Shown here piece after piece: positions 34,063-44,738 of a stretch of 64,000 bases of DNA. Positions within the stretch are counted from its first letter, which is position 1, and the number at the start of each line of letters is the position of its first letter. The notes under the pieces are model-generated. The model was given only the letters and a program-made list of their open reading frames with translations, was not told the origin of the DNA and did not search any database. The stretch comes from Lunularia cruciata (Eukaryota; Streptophyta; Marchantiopsida; Lunulariales; Lunulariaceae). Where the stretch lies: positions 36,461,001 through 36,525,000 of the forward strand of contig OX419758.1 in the NCBI GenBank assembly GCA_948567375.1. Direction: 5' to 3'. The translations under genes and the position numbers were made by a program.

Positions 34063-34801
34063 TGTAATACCAATAGCTAGACATATTAGCTAGAGGTGAA
34101 AATTGGCTTAGTAACCTCTGAAAGGATTTTATATATGATAAGCTAGGTAGATCAGATAGAGGTATCACCAAAAGAGTACTTTTCTTTATAGGGCAACAGC
34201 CAAAAATAGCCTAAATTTTTTATACCAAACGCTAGATATATTATCTAGAGGTGAAAATTAGCTTGGTAACATCTGGAAGGATGTTTTATATGATGAGCTA
34301 GGTAGATCAAATAGAAGTGTCACCAAAAGAGGACTTTTACTAATTGGGTGAGAATAAAAAATAGCTTGAAAAATATAGAGCTAATTTTGGAGGCCTAAAT
34401 GGATGAATTAGGCCTTGAAAATGTGTAGTTGTTATCCCCGATGGGGAAAAGGCTAGCCTACCCTCCAACAAGTTTCTCTCAATGAGAGATTTCCAACGGT
34501 ACCTCACCCACAAGATTTAGAGATTCCTACAAGAAGATTCTCTAAAGATTCCCTCTAGTCAAAGAGTGTTTGACCAACCAGATAGGATCAGAACCAACAT
34601 GTCACCCATGCATGTAATTAATCTAAGGGTAGAGATCATTGACATGTCACCAATCCATGTATCTGATCCAAGTGTGGAGCTTTCTTTGGAGAAGTATCCT
34701 TTGTTATATAATACAATCAAGGTGCTCCTTTGGAGCATTAGAGGTTAAGTGTGAAATTGTGTGTTTCTTTTTCCATGTTGCTCTTCAAGTGGAAGATTAT
34801 A
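34063..34801 (+). repeat. 3' LTR of F (739 bp)
   Basis: Starts TGTAATACCAATAG and ends AGATTATA, followed by the duplication ACAAT. Contains two copies of the segment running from a TAATACCAATAGCTAG-like start to ACATCTGGAAGGAT (34063-34200 and 34222-34345); the 5' LTR has one. TATATAATA is at 34705. Confidence 0.92.
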
Positions 34802-35240
34802 ACAATAATGGAAGCTATGGTAAATCAAATGATTAAAAACTAACAAAGATATTTTTAGGCATGCATAAAAACTAGCAAAGACCCTCCCTCATAAAGTCAA
34901 ATTGTGCGATCTATAGACCCAAATTAATGTGTTGGAGGCAAAGGTGTATAATAATGAACAACTTGCACACCTATTCACTTTGCTTAAGAGGAACACAAAC
35001 CAAAAGTTTAAGGATGCATTGAAGATGATGCTCCTTGAGTTCACAAATGACAAAAGAAAGGTCAAACTACTTGTGAGGATGTGAAAGGCAAAGGTAGTTC
35101 TTTGTGATAATGTAAAGATTCATGATATTAAAAATTTTACATTAGTCTTAAGATGTAAAATTATCATCAGCCTAGAAGTACAAAGTGGAAAGGCCAAGGA
35201 TTTTTGGGATTCTATATTACAAACTTAAGACACTTTGTGA
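34802..35240 (+). pseudogene. Right part of the decayed coiled-coil frame, after F
   Basis: Directly after F's target duplication the frame reads MEAMVNQMIKN. From about 34890 it reads INVLEAKVYNNEQLAHLFTL, KFKDALKMMLLEFTNDKRK and EVQSGKAKDFWDSIL, interrupted by a few stops. Like the parts at 3180-3386 and 17412-17757 it is highly charged and helical. It ends near 35235 with no recognisable C-terminus. The protein is unidentified. A and F landed in this one reading frame. Confidence 0.45.
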
Positions 35241-36012
35241 GTAGTCAATTTTCTAGCTCAAGACCTTTGTAATAATTAGCAAAATGAAAATTAGAAGAAG
35301 ATAAAATTTAGTAGCTTGTCTAGAATTGCCATCTAGGAAAATCTTAATTAAGTGAGATTAGGATAAGATAAGATGATTATTTAAGATTAATGATGAATGA
35401 TATATATGTAACTTCCAATAAATTGTAGACATTGGATTCCCTCTACAAGAGAGTAGGAATAGTATATAGTTCTTTGGCACAATATAAACCAAGTTCATTT
35501 TGTTCATTCATGAAATCGAATATTGGAAACAAAGCATTTTACTCAAAGACTTGTATGATCTTTTTGTGTATGTTGTTTGGATTTTGCATGATGGATTATT
35601 TTTTGTTGAGTAGTGGTGAGAAAACTTGAAGAAAAAAGATTGCTTGAATGAAGAGAATCATTTGCACTTGTTTGGCATGTTGGATCTCCAAGATTCTAAA
35701 TGATCAAGTCAATGCATTGAGTAGCTAACAAAGACTATGAGCATTGTGAAGTACCATGGTCACAAAAGCTGGACAATATAATAAATCCATGACTCCTTAT
35801 GTATTGTGTCTTGTGAAAAGTACATATTTATTATCATTGTAGTCATTAGAATGATAGGACCTTTGTGGTGAAACTACCTAAGAATTAGAAGTTGTCATTG
35901 TTATGTGCATAATGCTTATGGTGCTAATGCATTTCATGCATTTATGTCAATTATGATGCTAAAAAAGTCTAAAGACTTAATGAATATCAAGTGTTCACAA
36001 CCATTGGCACAC
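35241..36012. other. Unassigned sequence between F's host locus and G
   Basis: No domain, LTR end or RNA gene recognised. Around 35400-35530 the sequence (ACTTCCAATAAATTGTAGAC through AATATAAACC) has the look of LTR or promoter DNA, but no partner copy is present in the window. Confidence 0.4.
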
Positions 36013-36562
36013 TATAATACCATCAGCTAGAAATTTTATCTAGAGGTGGAAATTAACTTGGTAATATCTTTAGTGATGTTATACATAATGGTCTAGGTAG
36101 ATTAAATAGAGATATCACCAAAAGAGAACTTTTACCAACAGTGAAAAGGCCAAAAACACACTAAAAACTTCAAAGCCTTTTGGAGGCCTAAATAAATAAA
36201 TTAGGCCTCAAAAAATGGAAGAAACAAAAATGGAAAAAATGGAGAAGGTAAGCTTCCCCTTACTTTGTCTCATTGAGATCTTTCCAATGCTACCACTTCC
36301 ATATTGTCATGAGCTTTCTACAAGAAGATTCTCAAAAGATTCTTATGGTCAAACCGATATGACCAATCAAATAGGACCCAAGTTGACATGTCACCTATCC
36401 ATGTATCTAATCTAAGGATGTAGCTCCCTTGGAAGAGAGGGAGTCTTATCCATTATATAATTAGGTCAAAGTGCTACTTTGAAGCATCAAAGTTTTGAGG
36501 AATTAAACCTTACATTTTTCTTGTGTTTCTCTTGGGGTTTTTTCTATCTTCAAACTAGTGCA
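36013..36562 (+). repeat. 5' LTR of G (550 bp)
   Basis: Starts TATAATACCATCAGCTAG (TG changed to TA) and ends TAGTGCA. TATATAATT is at 36454, and a degenerate form of the family hairpin follows (TGCTACTTTGAAGCA). Confidence 0.8.
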
Positions 36563-36563
36563 A

Positions 36564-36579
36564 TGGTATCAGAGTAGGT
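36564..36579 (+). other. Primer-binding site of G
   Basis: TGGTATCAGAGTAGGT, one base different from the F site. Confidence 0.85.
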
Positions 36580-37447
36580 TTTTCAATCCAAGTGAGTGTA
36601 TCACATGTCTTGTAATAACACATGCTACTTAGATTGAGTAATTTTGAGGGGAGAAAAACTAGTGCAATTGATAGATTTGGAAGGGAGGATGGGATGGATG
36701 CTCCTAGAGTACAATTTCCTACACTTTTCTTTCTTGAATCCATTTCATATTAAGATTGTGTACATCAATCACAAGCAAGCAAGAGTATATTTGGTTTACC
36801 ATTTTGGAGTAGAGTTTATGGACATAATAATGAATTTATTCAAACCCTATAATTTTCCCTATTTTGATATATAGTAGAGAGTAGGATTTGATAACTTACA
36901 CTCTATTATGATGCAATGGATTTGAATATACCAAATCTTCTTTCTTTCAACACTCAAGTAGAAATCCATCATATAGTTAGACCAAAAGTGATCTTCAAGG
37001 ATTTTGTTATTCATAATTTTAGTGAGGAATATTATCAATAAGTGATAGTCTTTGATGTCTAAATGGTAGTCCCAACTGTTTGTACCTCCTCCCAAGTGAT
37101 CATATTAACACTCTATTGAAGTATGAAATATTGATTGAGCATTGGTTGTGTGTATGAATCATGGAGCCATTTTTGTAGGATCTAATGCAAAGAATGCAAA
37201 GGATGTTGAACAAGTTCTAAGAGATCAAGATGAAAAGGGAATCATTTCAAAGTCAAATACATACCTTTAAGAATGATCATGTAATGCAAGAAAAAGAATC
37301 ATCCCATAATCCAATAACAACAGCCAAAGCACTTAGAGAGTCACTCATGACAATGACACAATCTTGATCAACAATAAAGCCACATTGTTATTGTGGTAAA
37401 GAAAGGGAGATGCAAGGATACAAAGAAAGGTACAAAGATACAAAAAG
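36580..37447 (+). pseudogene. G leader and gag N-terminal remnant
   Basis: Aligns with F 18396-19220. Near 37205-37330 the gag frame is recognisable (NVEQVLRDQDEK, then the counterpart of NPILVTKAL). It ends at 37400-37447 in short repeats of GATACAAAGAAAGGTA, beyond which F homology stops. Not translatable over any distance. Confidence 0.6.
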
Positions 37448-37502
37448 ATACAAAGAAAGGTAGATGCATGCCAACTTGGCATGCATCTACCTTTCTTTGT
37501 AT
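37448..37502. repeat. Perfect 55-bp palindrome at the G/H junction
   Basis: Two 27-nt arms (ATACAAAGAAAGG... and its reverse complement) around a single C at 37475. The right arm belongs to fragment H; its counterpart in element I is at about 58006-58025. The left arm is an inverted copy. Immediately left are further short copies of the same sequence, the pattern of template-switching repair. Confidence 0.9.
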
Positions 37503-37626
37503 ATTTTGAGGCTTTGTTGGTATCTCTTTTAGTGCATACAAGAGGAGTGATTATGGTCATAGATTCAGAGAGTGGAGCAGAGGTATAGTTCAATGAGACA
37601 TTCATAATGATATTTAAGTGATGGAT
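37476..37626 (+). pseudogene. H fragment left of K (between RNase H and integrase)
   Basis: Aligns with I at about 58003-58155 (GCATCTACCTTTCT, GAGGCTTTGGTGGTATCTCT, GCATACAAGAGGAGT, ACATTCATAATGAT). This is the spacer between RNase H and the integrase zinc-binding region. The rest of H upstream is missing. Cut at 37626 by K. Confidence 0.7.
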
Positions 37627-38315
37627 TGTGACCCGGCTTGTCTCTCACTCAAGAGAACCTCTGATGGCTATAATGGTAGCTCACCATGGACTAAGAAGGC
37701 AAGGAACCCCAACTCCATCATACTCCTCCAAGGCTAACACTCCAAGACTCAAGACATTACTCACTAGAGAACTCAATGAGAGAGAGATAGTTGCAAACGA
37801 AAGGATGATGAGTACCTCCTTACCCCTTGTTTATATACTTGTGAAATAGTTACATACCAAAGTTACTAATTACCGTAGTAACTCAAGTTACTAGACTAAA
37901 AACCAAGTAAAGTCAAAAAGTAAAAAGGATTATCCATTCACATGGGCATATTCCCCTAAGCATGTGGTCTTATCTTGACCCAACCACTAAGTCAAGGATT
38001 CCTTCACATGGGCTATCCTTGGACTAAACAAGAATCCAAAAAAAAAGGCTTACAAGCCCAAGAGGTCTCAACTCTTTCCTCAAAGCCAAACACCTAGGAA
38101 TAATACCAAGTCAACACACTAAAATCCAAAATAGTGGTGCTCATCTTTTCTACTTTCTCTAAAGTAAGGTCCCCTTTATCTTAGCTATAAATAAATTTGG
38201 CTTACCATGACTAATATAGAACCATCCTTTATCTTTATATAAATCATATCTCTAAGTACTTGTAATACCAAGCTAAATATCATAGTACCACACACATGCA
38301 CAAATGGGTGTTACA
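37627..38315 (-). repeat. 3' LTR of K (689 bp)
   Basis: On the minus strand it starts TGTAACACCC and ends GGGTCACA. TATATAAA on the minus strand (plus 37830-37837) is a likely TATA box. Nearly identical to 44739-45429. Confidence 0.93.
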
Positions 38316-38326
38316 TTTACCCCTAG
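38316..38326 (-). other. Polypurine tract of K
   Basis: CTAGGGGTAAA on the minus strand, abutting the 3' LTR start. Confidence 0.7.
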
Positions 38327-38334
38327 ACTAAGTT

Positions 38335-39730
38335 TTCACTTTGTCCTCAAAGTGAAGGTCTCTCTACCTTTTATGGTACATCTTCAACTTATCATGGTTA
38401 ATCCTATCAAAGTGTCTTCCTCCCAAATCCTTGAGATCATAGGTGCCTCACACCTTCTCCACCATGAAAGGTCCAAAGTACTTAGGCAAAAACTTCTTTT
38501 GCACTCTCTTGAATCAAATAGAATCAAACAACATTACCCAATCACCTTCTTTGAAAGGCTCCACCTTCTTCTTGCCTTGCCTCTTATCATAGCTCTCCTT
38601 TTGTTTCCTTTGGGCTTGCTCCACTCAAACCATAGCAATTGCTCTTGCCTCTTCCAACTCCATGAGTTGATCCTTCCGTGACTTCTCTGCATCACCTCCT
38701 TGTGCTTTCTTCAATCTCCTATGAATGCTTTGGAAGGTAGGAAGATCAAAGTGAATAGGTAAGGTAGACTCAATACCATATACCAATTGAAATGGATAAT
38801 ATCCGGTGGAAGTCTTCATGGTTGTCTTATACTCCCACAAAACTGCAAGAATCCTCTTGTCCCAATGATGTTTAGCCCCCTCCATTTCTGCATCTTTGGC
38901 CAACATCATGCACAAGGTCTACTTGGTTATCTCTGCCAAGCCATTGGAATTTGGCTTATAGGATGTAGTTACTCTATGTGTGATAGAGAAATGCTGTAGC
39001 ATGGCTATAGTAATGCTTCCTATAAACTCTCCTCCTCTATCAAAAACCAACTCCAAAGGGCATCCAAACCTAGTGATAATGCATTCATAAAGAAATCTAC
39101 CCACTTCATCTTCATTCTTGTCCCTCAATGGTCTAGCCTCAACCCACTTGGTAAGGTAATCAGTAACTACCACAATGTACCGATTGTTCCTTAGGGTTCT
39201 ATTGAAAGGACCTACAAAATCAATTCCCCACTTCTCAAAAGGTCCTAGCAATGGAATTGATCTAAGTGGTGGAGTGGATGTAGACTTTCTAGCAAAAGCT
39301 TAACAAACATGACAAGTTTTGCAATAATCAAGACAATACTTGAAAATCCCTCTCCAATGGTAACTTGCATCTAGAATCTTGAAAGCAGTCACCTTTCCTG
39401 CAAAGTGTCCTCCACATACTAAACCTTCATGAAACTCCTTTATGAGTAGGATAGACTCTTCCTTACCCACTGCTCTTTGAAGTGGACCATCTGCTCCTTG
39501 GTGAAAAAAAATATCCTCCACCATTGTGTAAGGTCTAGATCTTGCTGCAAGGGCCTTCCTCTCTCTAGCATGCATCCCTTGTGGATAGTTACCTCTTGTC
39601 ACAAAGTCCACAATCTCCTTGTACTCCATTGGAACCTCTTGAGTGACTGAGATTTTCATGAGCTCCTCATCCGGGAAGGAATCATCCATTGGCTCATCTC
39701 CATCATGATCATAGGCTCTAGATAACAAAT
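38335..39730 (-). pseudogene. K integrase, few lesions
   Basis: From 39728 on the minus strand: HEGLVCGGHFAGK and YCLDYCKTCHVC (zinc-binding HHCC), then FEKWGIDFVGPFNRT (first Asp), YIVVVTDYLTKWVEARPLRD, LELVFDRGGEFIGS (second Asp), YKPNSNGLAEITK (Glu), WEYKTTMKTSTGYYPFQLVYG and, downstream, FKEGDWVMLFDS and LPKYFGPFMVEKV. Three or four stops interrupt it (for example at 39300, 38918, 38625). No chromodomain. The core triad Asp-Asp-Glu is complete, so the integrase was recently functional. Confidence 0.87.
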
Positions 39731-40225
39731 CAGCATTTGCATGTTTCTTTCTTGCCTATCCTCAATGGTGTAGTCATACTCAGACAAGAGTATCATCCAC
39801 CTTGCTAGTCTCCCTTTAACATTAGGCTTGTTGAAGATGTACTTCAAAGCCTTGTAACCGTGACAATGGTGGCTTTCCCTCCAATCAAGTAGTGTCTAAA
39901 CTTCTTGAGACCAAAGATCACTGCCAACCCTTCTCTCTCCGGGATAGAGTAGTTCTTCTTTATTGAAAACATTTGCCTACTAGCATAAGCTATTGGATGA
40001 TCATGCCTATCTTGGTCTAATTGACTAAGAGTGCATCATATAGCTACATTAGAAGCATCAATGGAGAGGATGAAAGGCTTACTCCAATCAGGTTTAGCAA
40101 GAAATGGAGCTACAACAAGGGATTTCTTGAGCTACTCAAAAGCTTTGAGAGCATCCTTGTCCTCCAAAATCACCATGTAATCTACACCCTTCTTCATGTA
40201 GATGGTCAATGCATAAGCCTTGTTG
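39731..40225 (-). pseudogene. K RNase H, decayed
   Basis: Minus strand: LEDKDALKAFE, LVVAPFLAKPDWSKPFILSI, DASNVAI, HDHPIAYASRQMFSIKKNYS, EREGLAVIFGLKKFRHYL, then after a shift MKYIFNKPNVKGRLARWMIL and SEYDYTIEDRQERN. Complete order of blocks with a frameshift near 39850 and a stop near 40130. Confidence 0.82.
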
Positions 40226-40930
40226 GAAAATGAGAAGAAGAACCTCCTATAGTACCCAACCATCCCCAAGAATTGGCATAACTTTATCAAGCTTGAAGGG
40301 AATGGAAGGTCTGAGATTTTCCTCACCTTCTTAGGATCAACGGCTATTCCATCCTTGGAGATGATGTGCCCCAAAAGTAGACCTTCTTCACATCCAAAAA
40401 TGGACTTCTCTGGGTTGAGTGATGCATTTGCCTCATCCAAGCATTGCAAGACCTTGATTAGGTGCACAAAGTGCTCCTCCTTGCTCCCATAGACACAAAA
40501 GTCATCAATGAAGTCTCTCACAAATTTCCCAATGAAAGGTTCAAATACCTTGTTCATGAACCGTTGGAATGTGGCTGGAGCATTGCAAAGCCCAAAAGGC
40601 ATGACCTTGAAAGCGTAAGTTCCCCAAGGTGTGGTGAATGTGGTGAGTTGTTGATGCTATGGTGCAATCTTGATTTGGTTATATCTACTATAACCATGTC
40701 CAAAACTATACCTCTCATGACTTGCAACCTCCTCTAAGATCTCATCAATGAATGGTAATGGGTAATATTCCTTCTTGGTAATAGCATTGAGCTTCTTGTA
40801 ATCCACAAAAACTCAAAGCCTGCCATTCTTTTTCTTCACAATCACAATTGGAGAGACCCATTCTGAATTCTCCACCTCAAAGATAAATCCAGCCTCCTTG
40901 AGCTTATCAATCTCCTCTTTCACAACCAAA
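40226..40930 (-). pseudogene. K reverse transcriptase, nearly open
   Basis: Minus strand: EEIDKLKEAGFIFEVENSEW, VSPIVIVKKKNGRL, VDYKKLNAITKKEYYPLPF, YSRYNQIKIAP, TTFTTPWGTYAFKVMPFGLC, NAPATFQRFMNKVFEPFI, DFIDDFCVYG (catalytic, about 40494-40515), GLLLGHIISKDGIAVDPKKV and FLGMVGYYRRF. The 40602-40132 part is fully open; a few stops lie upstream. Motifs match Athila/Tat-type plant gypsy elements. Confidence 0.88.
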
Positions 40931-41177
40931 GATATTGGTGGGCTAATGCAATGTTGTTTTTGGCGGATTGGTCTTGCATGTGACTCCACCTCTATCTTGT
41001 GCTACTCTGAGGTGACTTCCTTCAAATCATTGTAACTGAAAGCAAAAACATGGATGAACTTGCAGAAAATCTCCTCAAATCTCACCTTCTCCTCCTTGGT
41101 AACATTTGGGCCATACTTGAGGGTAGCTAACCTTCTCTCTACCTCCTCAAGTATCAATGGTGATTTATTTGGGTCCT

Positions 41178-41740
41178 TCAAAACCTTTGGCTTAGGTGCT
41201 TAATCCATAGCACACAAAGGATACACATCTGAATCAGTTTAGATTCATCCTCCTCCGTGGAAGTCTCCTCTTCCATGCTTGTGTTCACACCTGAAGCTCC
41301 TTCTTTAGAATTTGATTCCCAATAATCAGAAGATGGTGTATTTGAATGTGAAGTGTTGGTGGTATTAGTCACAGGAATTGTGACTCTATGGTTTGATGGC
41401 CCAATCCTCAAGTACTCTTTGTGCCATCAATCAGTTGTGTGTGCTGCTCTCAACCATGGCCTCCCAAGAAGTAAGTCATAGCTTGAATCCTTCAAGACTT
41501 GGAAAGTCATGAGATTTTGAACTCCCATAAATGAAAGTACCACTTTATCCATCACCCCTATTGGTCTAACTTGCTGCTTGTTTGCCATGCTCACCACAAA
41601 TGTTGAAGGTCTTGAGGGTATCATACCGAACTTCTTCCTCAACCTTTTTGAGATGGCATTCACTACTTATCCTCCATCAACAAGTGCATCCTTGATGTTG
41701 TAACCATTCACTCTCACATCAATCTTGGAGGCATATTCAC
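41178..41740 (-). pseudogene. K aspartic protease
   Basis: Minus strand: VRVNGYNIKDALVDGG (active-site region, about 41715-41667), one stop, then VVNAISKRLRKKFG, GVMDKVVLSFMGVQNLMTFQ, LKDSSYDLLLGRPWLRAAHT. The active site keeps Asp but reads DGG, as is common in plant Athila/Tat elements. LLLGRPWL is intact. Only one in-frame stop (41664-41666) separates it from the gag frame. Confidence 0.82.
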
Positions 41741-43240
41741 AAGCCTCCCATGGTGTTGGCTTGGCATCCACCACCCCCATTGATACTGGAGCTTTTGCCT
41801 TCTTCTTCCTCTTGCTCCTTGTAGAAATCAAACCACCTCTAAGCTCCTTTCTCAAGGTAGGGTTCAAAGCAATCAATTGGCCCACTATGATGTTAGCCTT
41901 GTGGCTACCAACATCCTCCACCACATTGTAGTTCCATTGTTGCTTTGAGATCAAGAAGTCCTCCATCCCCAAATGCTTCCTTGGAGTCTTTTTTGTTGAT
42001 GGTGTTGAGGTGCAAGTGCTCCTAGTAGACATAGGAGTATCCTTGCTTGGAGTAAATCCTTGAGAAGAGTGAACATCCTCTACAAAACGAGCTCTCTTCT
42101 TCTCTTGTGCCAAAAGCTTCAAATTAAGACCCTTGGAGTTTAAGCACTCTCCCTTCTCATACTTGCTCTCAACCACATCTATGGATGCTATCTCCTTACC
42201 TTTTTTTGGATTAGGAGCCACTTGGGTTTCACTACCTCCCTCTTTCCATCTATTGGCTCCCTCATAACCTCTTCCTCCATGTAAGTGGAATTTGGGCAAT
42301 TCCTTTGGATATGGCCTCTTCCTCCACAACCAAAACAATTTCTATCATTGAAATTGTTGGCTGGTTGGCCTCCTCTATATGGATAGTTTCCATAACTCCT
42401 AGGCCCTCTTCCTACATTCTGATCCACCTCTTTCTTCTCCCATAGTTGCACCACATTGATCTTGAGATCCGCAAGTTGTTTTGTGATGGTTTGGAGTGGA
42501 TCCTTTGGTAGAGGTGCAAGAACTGGAGCAACTACTACTTGTGGTGCAACCCTTGCTACCAAAGTATCAGAAGTTCCACTATACTTGTAGCCTTGAGGAA
42601 GATGCATAACCTCCTTCATCACCAAATCACTCTCATCTCCTTCCAAACTCTCCTCCATACGAATTGCAATCTTGATAGCTTCAACCTTGGAAGAAGGTTT
42701 CTCATATCTCACCTTGCTTCTAATTTGTGGTCTCAATCCTTCCACAAAATTCTTGGTGAGCATGGCCCCTATGCCAATCATAGTAGTCTCTACATCATCT
42801 CCACCCTTCCTCAACACTATGCAAAATCTAGACTCTTTCCACTCTTTCTATATAGACTCTCACTTTCTCTCCATCTCCTTGTTTGAGAAAGGTAAATTCA
42901 CTCATAAATCTCTCATAACTCTCATCTGGAAGAAAGGATCTCAATGAGTGTTGAAGTCAAAGTCTCCCAAGACTCTTCTTCCCCATCTCTCCTCTCTGTC
43001 TTTTGGTAATCTAACTCATACCATGTAAGTGCTGCATCTTCAAAGAAATCTGGTAATAATGAGGCCCACTCATTCTTCCTCCTCTCATTTTTTCCTATGC
43101 AAGCTCTCTTGAATTCTCTCACAAAGGCCTTCATATCTTCTCTATCCTTGCCAAAGAAAACCAGAAGTTTCCCTATCTTACCCTCTCACTATCTTTCTTT
43201 CTCTCAATTTTTTTCTTTTCTTTTCTCTCACTCTATAACT
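41741..43240 (-). pseudogene. K gag with zinc knuckle, few lesions
   Basis: Minus strand: MKAFVREFKRACIGKNERRK, WASLLPDFFEDAALTWYELD and SWETLTSTLIEILSS (43134-42922, capsid), then 42817-42188 with GLRPQIRSKVRYEKPSSKVE, AIKIAIRMEESLEG and the knuckle CFGCGGRGHIQRNC (near 42330). A lysine-rich linker (42338-41741) leads into protease. Frameshifts lie near 42900 and 42330; the open segments are otherwise long. Confidence 0.82.
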
Positions 43241-43407
43241 AATATGGTAAGTACATGACTAACACCATTTGAGAGTAATCCATCCTAGGGAACACAAAAA
43301 AGGCTCAGGTTGCTCCAAGATTTCTATAGCAACATCAAATCCTAAAGTGCATATTAATTGAACCCTCATGGATAGTTTATCCATAAGTTGAAAGATTATC
43401 TCCATCA

Positions 43408-43881
43408 CTAATCTTGAGAACTAGCTGATGAAGGTGGTAGTATTTCTGTAGTTGTACTAAGACTCTCTCTAAGATCCTTCACCAAAGTCTCCCAAAGTGA
43501 TTTTACTCCACTACACTCATGTCCTTTTGGAAGTCCTTCCACTCCACAAACCTCACACAACTCCTTGGTCTTAGATCTTCTCCTTCCTAATCTTGGTGAA
43601 GAAGGTCCAACATGCAAACCCAAGTCAACTAAGCCTCTCCTTTCCCTAAATCTCTTGCTCTCAAAGGTCAATGGACATGAACTTGCTTTATGTCCCTTCT
43701 CTCCACATAGAAAGCACGTAGACTCACTCTTTCCTCCAAGTGGTGTAGGTTTTTGGATCCTCTCAACACTCTCTTCAAATTCTATTGTAAACTCTCTTTT
43801 TCTCAAATCCACCCCTACAATCACCTCAAACCCTTGGGGAACCTTGTATAGTCTCAATTTCCACTCTTGGTGACTCTCCAT
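43408..43881 (-). CDS. K extra ORF upstream of gag, 157 codons, zinc-knuckle protein
   Basis: Complete open frame from ATG 43881 (MESHQEWKLR) to a stop at 43408. Residues 56-69 are a perfect CCHC zinc knuckle, CFLCGEKGHKASSC. Residues 109-123 hold a second Cys/His cluster, CEVCGVEGLPKGHEC. The N-terminus resembles a small globular domain (YKVPQGFEVIVGVDLRKREF); the C-terminus is Ser/Thr-rich. It lies in the leader between primer site and gag and is separate from the gag knuckle at 42330. Tat-lineage elements such as Ogre are known to carry an ORF of unknown function upstream of gag; equivalence is inference. A nucleic-acid-binding role is likely from the knuckle. Confidence 0.65.
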   Translation of the reverse strand: MESHQEWKLRLYKVPQGFEVIVGVDLRKREFTIEFEESVERIQKPTPLGGKSESTCFLCGEKGHKASSCPLTFESKRFRERRGLVDLGLHVGPSSPRLGRRRSKTKELCEVCGVEGLPKGHECSGVKSLWETLVKDLRESLSTTTEILPPSSASSQD

Positions 43882-44715
43882 GTTTCCAAGATGAATCTTA
43901 ACACTTAAACATGTTTTTTGTTGCTCTCAAACTCCTCATGCATGAGATCTCCACTATGCAAAATTGACCCTTCCTCACAATTTTTCTCAGACCTCTCAAC
44001 TAATATCTAATAGTCCTCTTAAATTTTTCACACATAAAAAAAAATCTAGGGTGTCACTCATTGAAAAATTTCAGATCTTTTTATCCAGCCATTTTTCCTA
44101 GACACCTTTCTATTTAGCACACATATTTCAAATTTTGTTTGAAAACCACCCCCTCACTTCAAAAGCTCATAACTCCCTGCTCAAGAATGATCTCTCTCTA
44201 ATTTTTGCATCAAAAGGTAGGATATAACGTATTAAATTTCCTTGCAAATTTTCACAACAATCCACTGAAAATTAAAGAAATGGCAGACTCTGTACAATTT
44301 TCCAGAGGGCATGTAGTTTCATGAGCAGTTTACCCTATCAACTTTCAAAATTTCTAGACCAATGCGCATAATAGCTCTCACAATAATTCCAGGTGTTCTA
44401 ACTAACGATAACCCAAGCTATCATGTGTAGAAATTTCAAGTTCAGATCTCAAACTTGAGATTTTGCCCAAAATCACCTTAATTCCCGAAATTTGCAATCC
44501 ACCTCACACAAGCTCTCCAAATCCTCTCATGTGTACAAGATGTACAAAATCACTTCAAAGATATCATAATGAAATACAGGGTATAAAAGTGGATCTTGGT
44601 TCTCTAACATAAGTTCAGCCCTCTCCTCTCCTAATGTTCTCTCCAAGTGAGCTCTCATAGCCTCCTTTTGTCTAATGTAGAATTGAATGCGGAACATAAT
44701 CTTGCCTTCTAGAGA
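43882..44715 (-). other. K leader between primer site and the extra ORF
   Basis: About 830 bp without a convincing coding region. Contains pyrimidine-rich runs on the plus strand and nothing recognisable as an RNA element. Confidence 0.55.
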
Positions 44716-44734
44716 GGTCCCAACAACGGAACCA
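44716..44734 (-). other. Primer-binding site of K
   Basis: TGGTTCCGTTGTTGGGACC on the minus strand, four bases from the LTR end. It shares the TGG..CCG.TG..GGG frame of the Athila-type site (TGGCGCCGTTGCCGGGGA), with several changes. Confidence 0.7.
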
Positions 44735-44738
44735 AAAA

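Larger units (their letters stand above)
17758..34801 (+). mobile_element. Element F: chromovirus (Ty3/gypsy) carrying a nested element E
   Basis: F begins TGTAATACCAATAG and ends GGAAGATTATA, with a perfect 5-bp duplication ACAAT at 17753-17757 and 34802-34806. It has an initiator-Met-type primer site, gag, protease, RT, RNase H, integrase, chromodomain and polypurine tract in order. E (22553-32841) is inserted in the integrase region; without it F is about 6.75 kb, a normal size for chromoviruses. The coding region is heavily decayed. E and L belong to the same LTR family, and G to a diverged sister. Confidence 0.92.
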
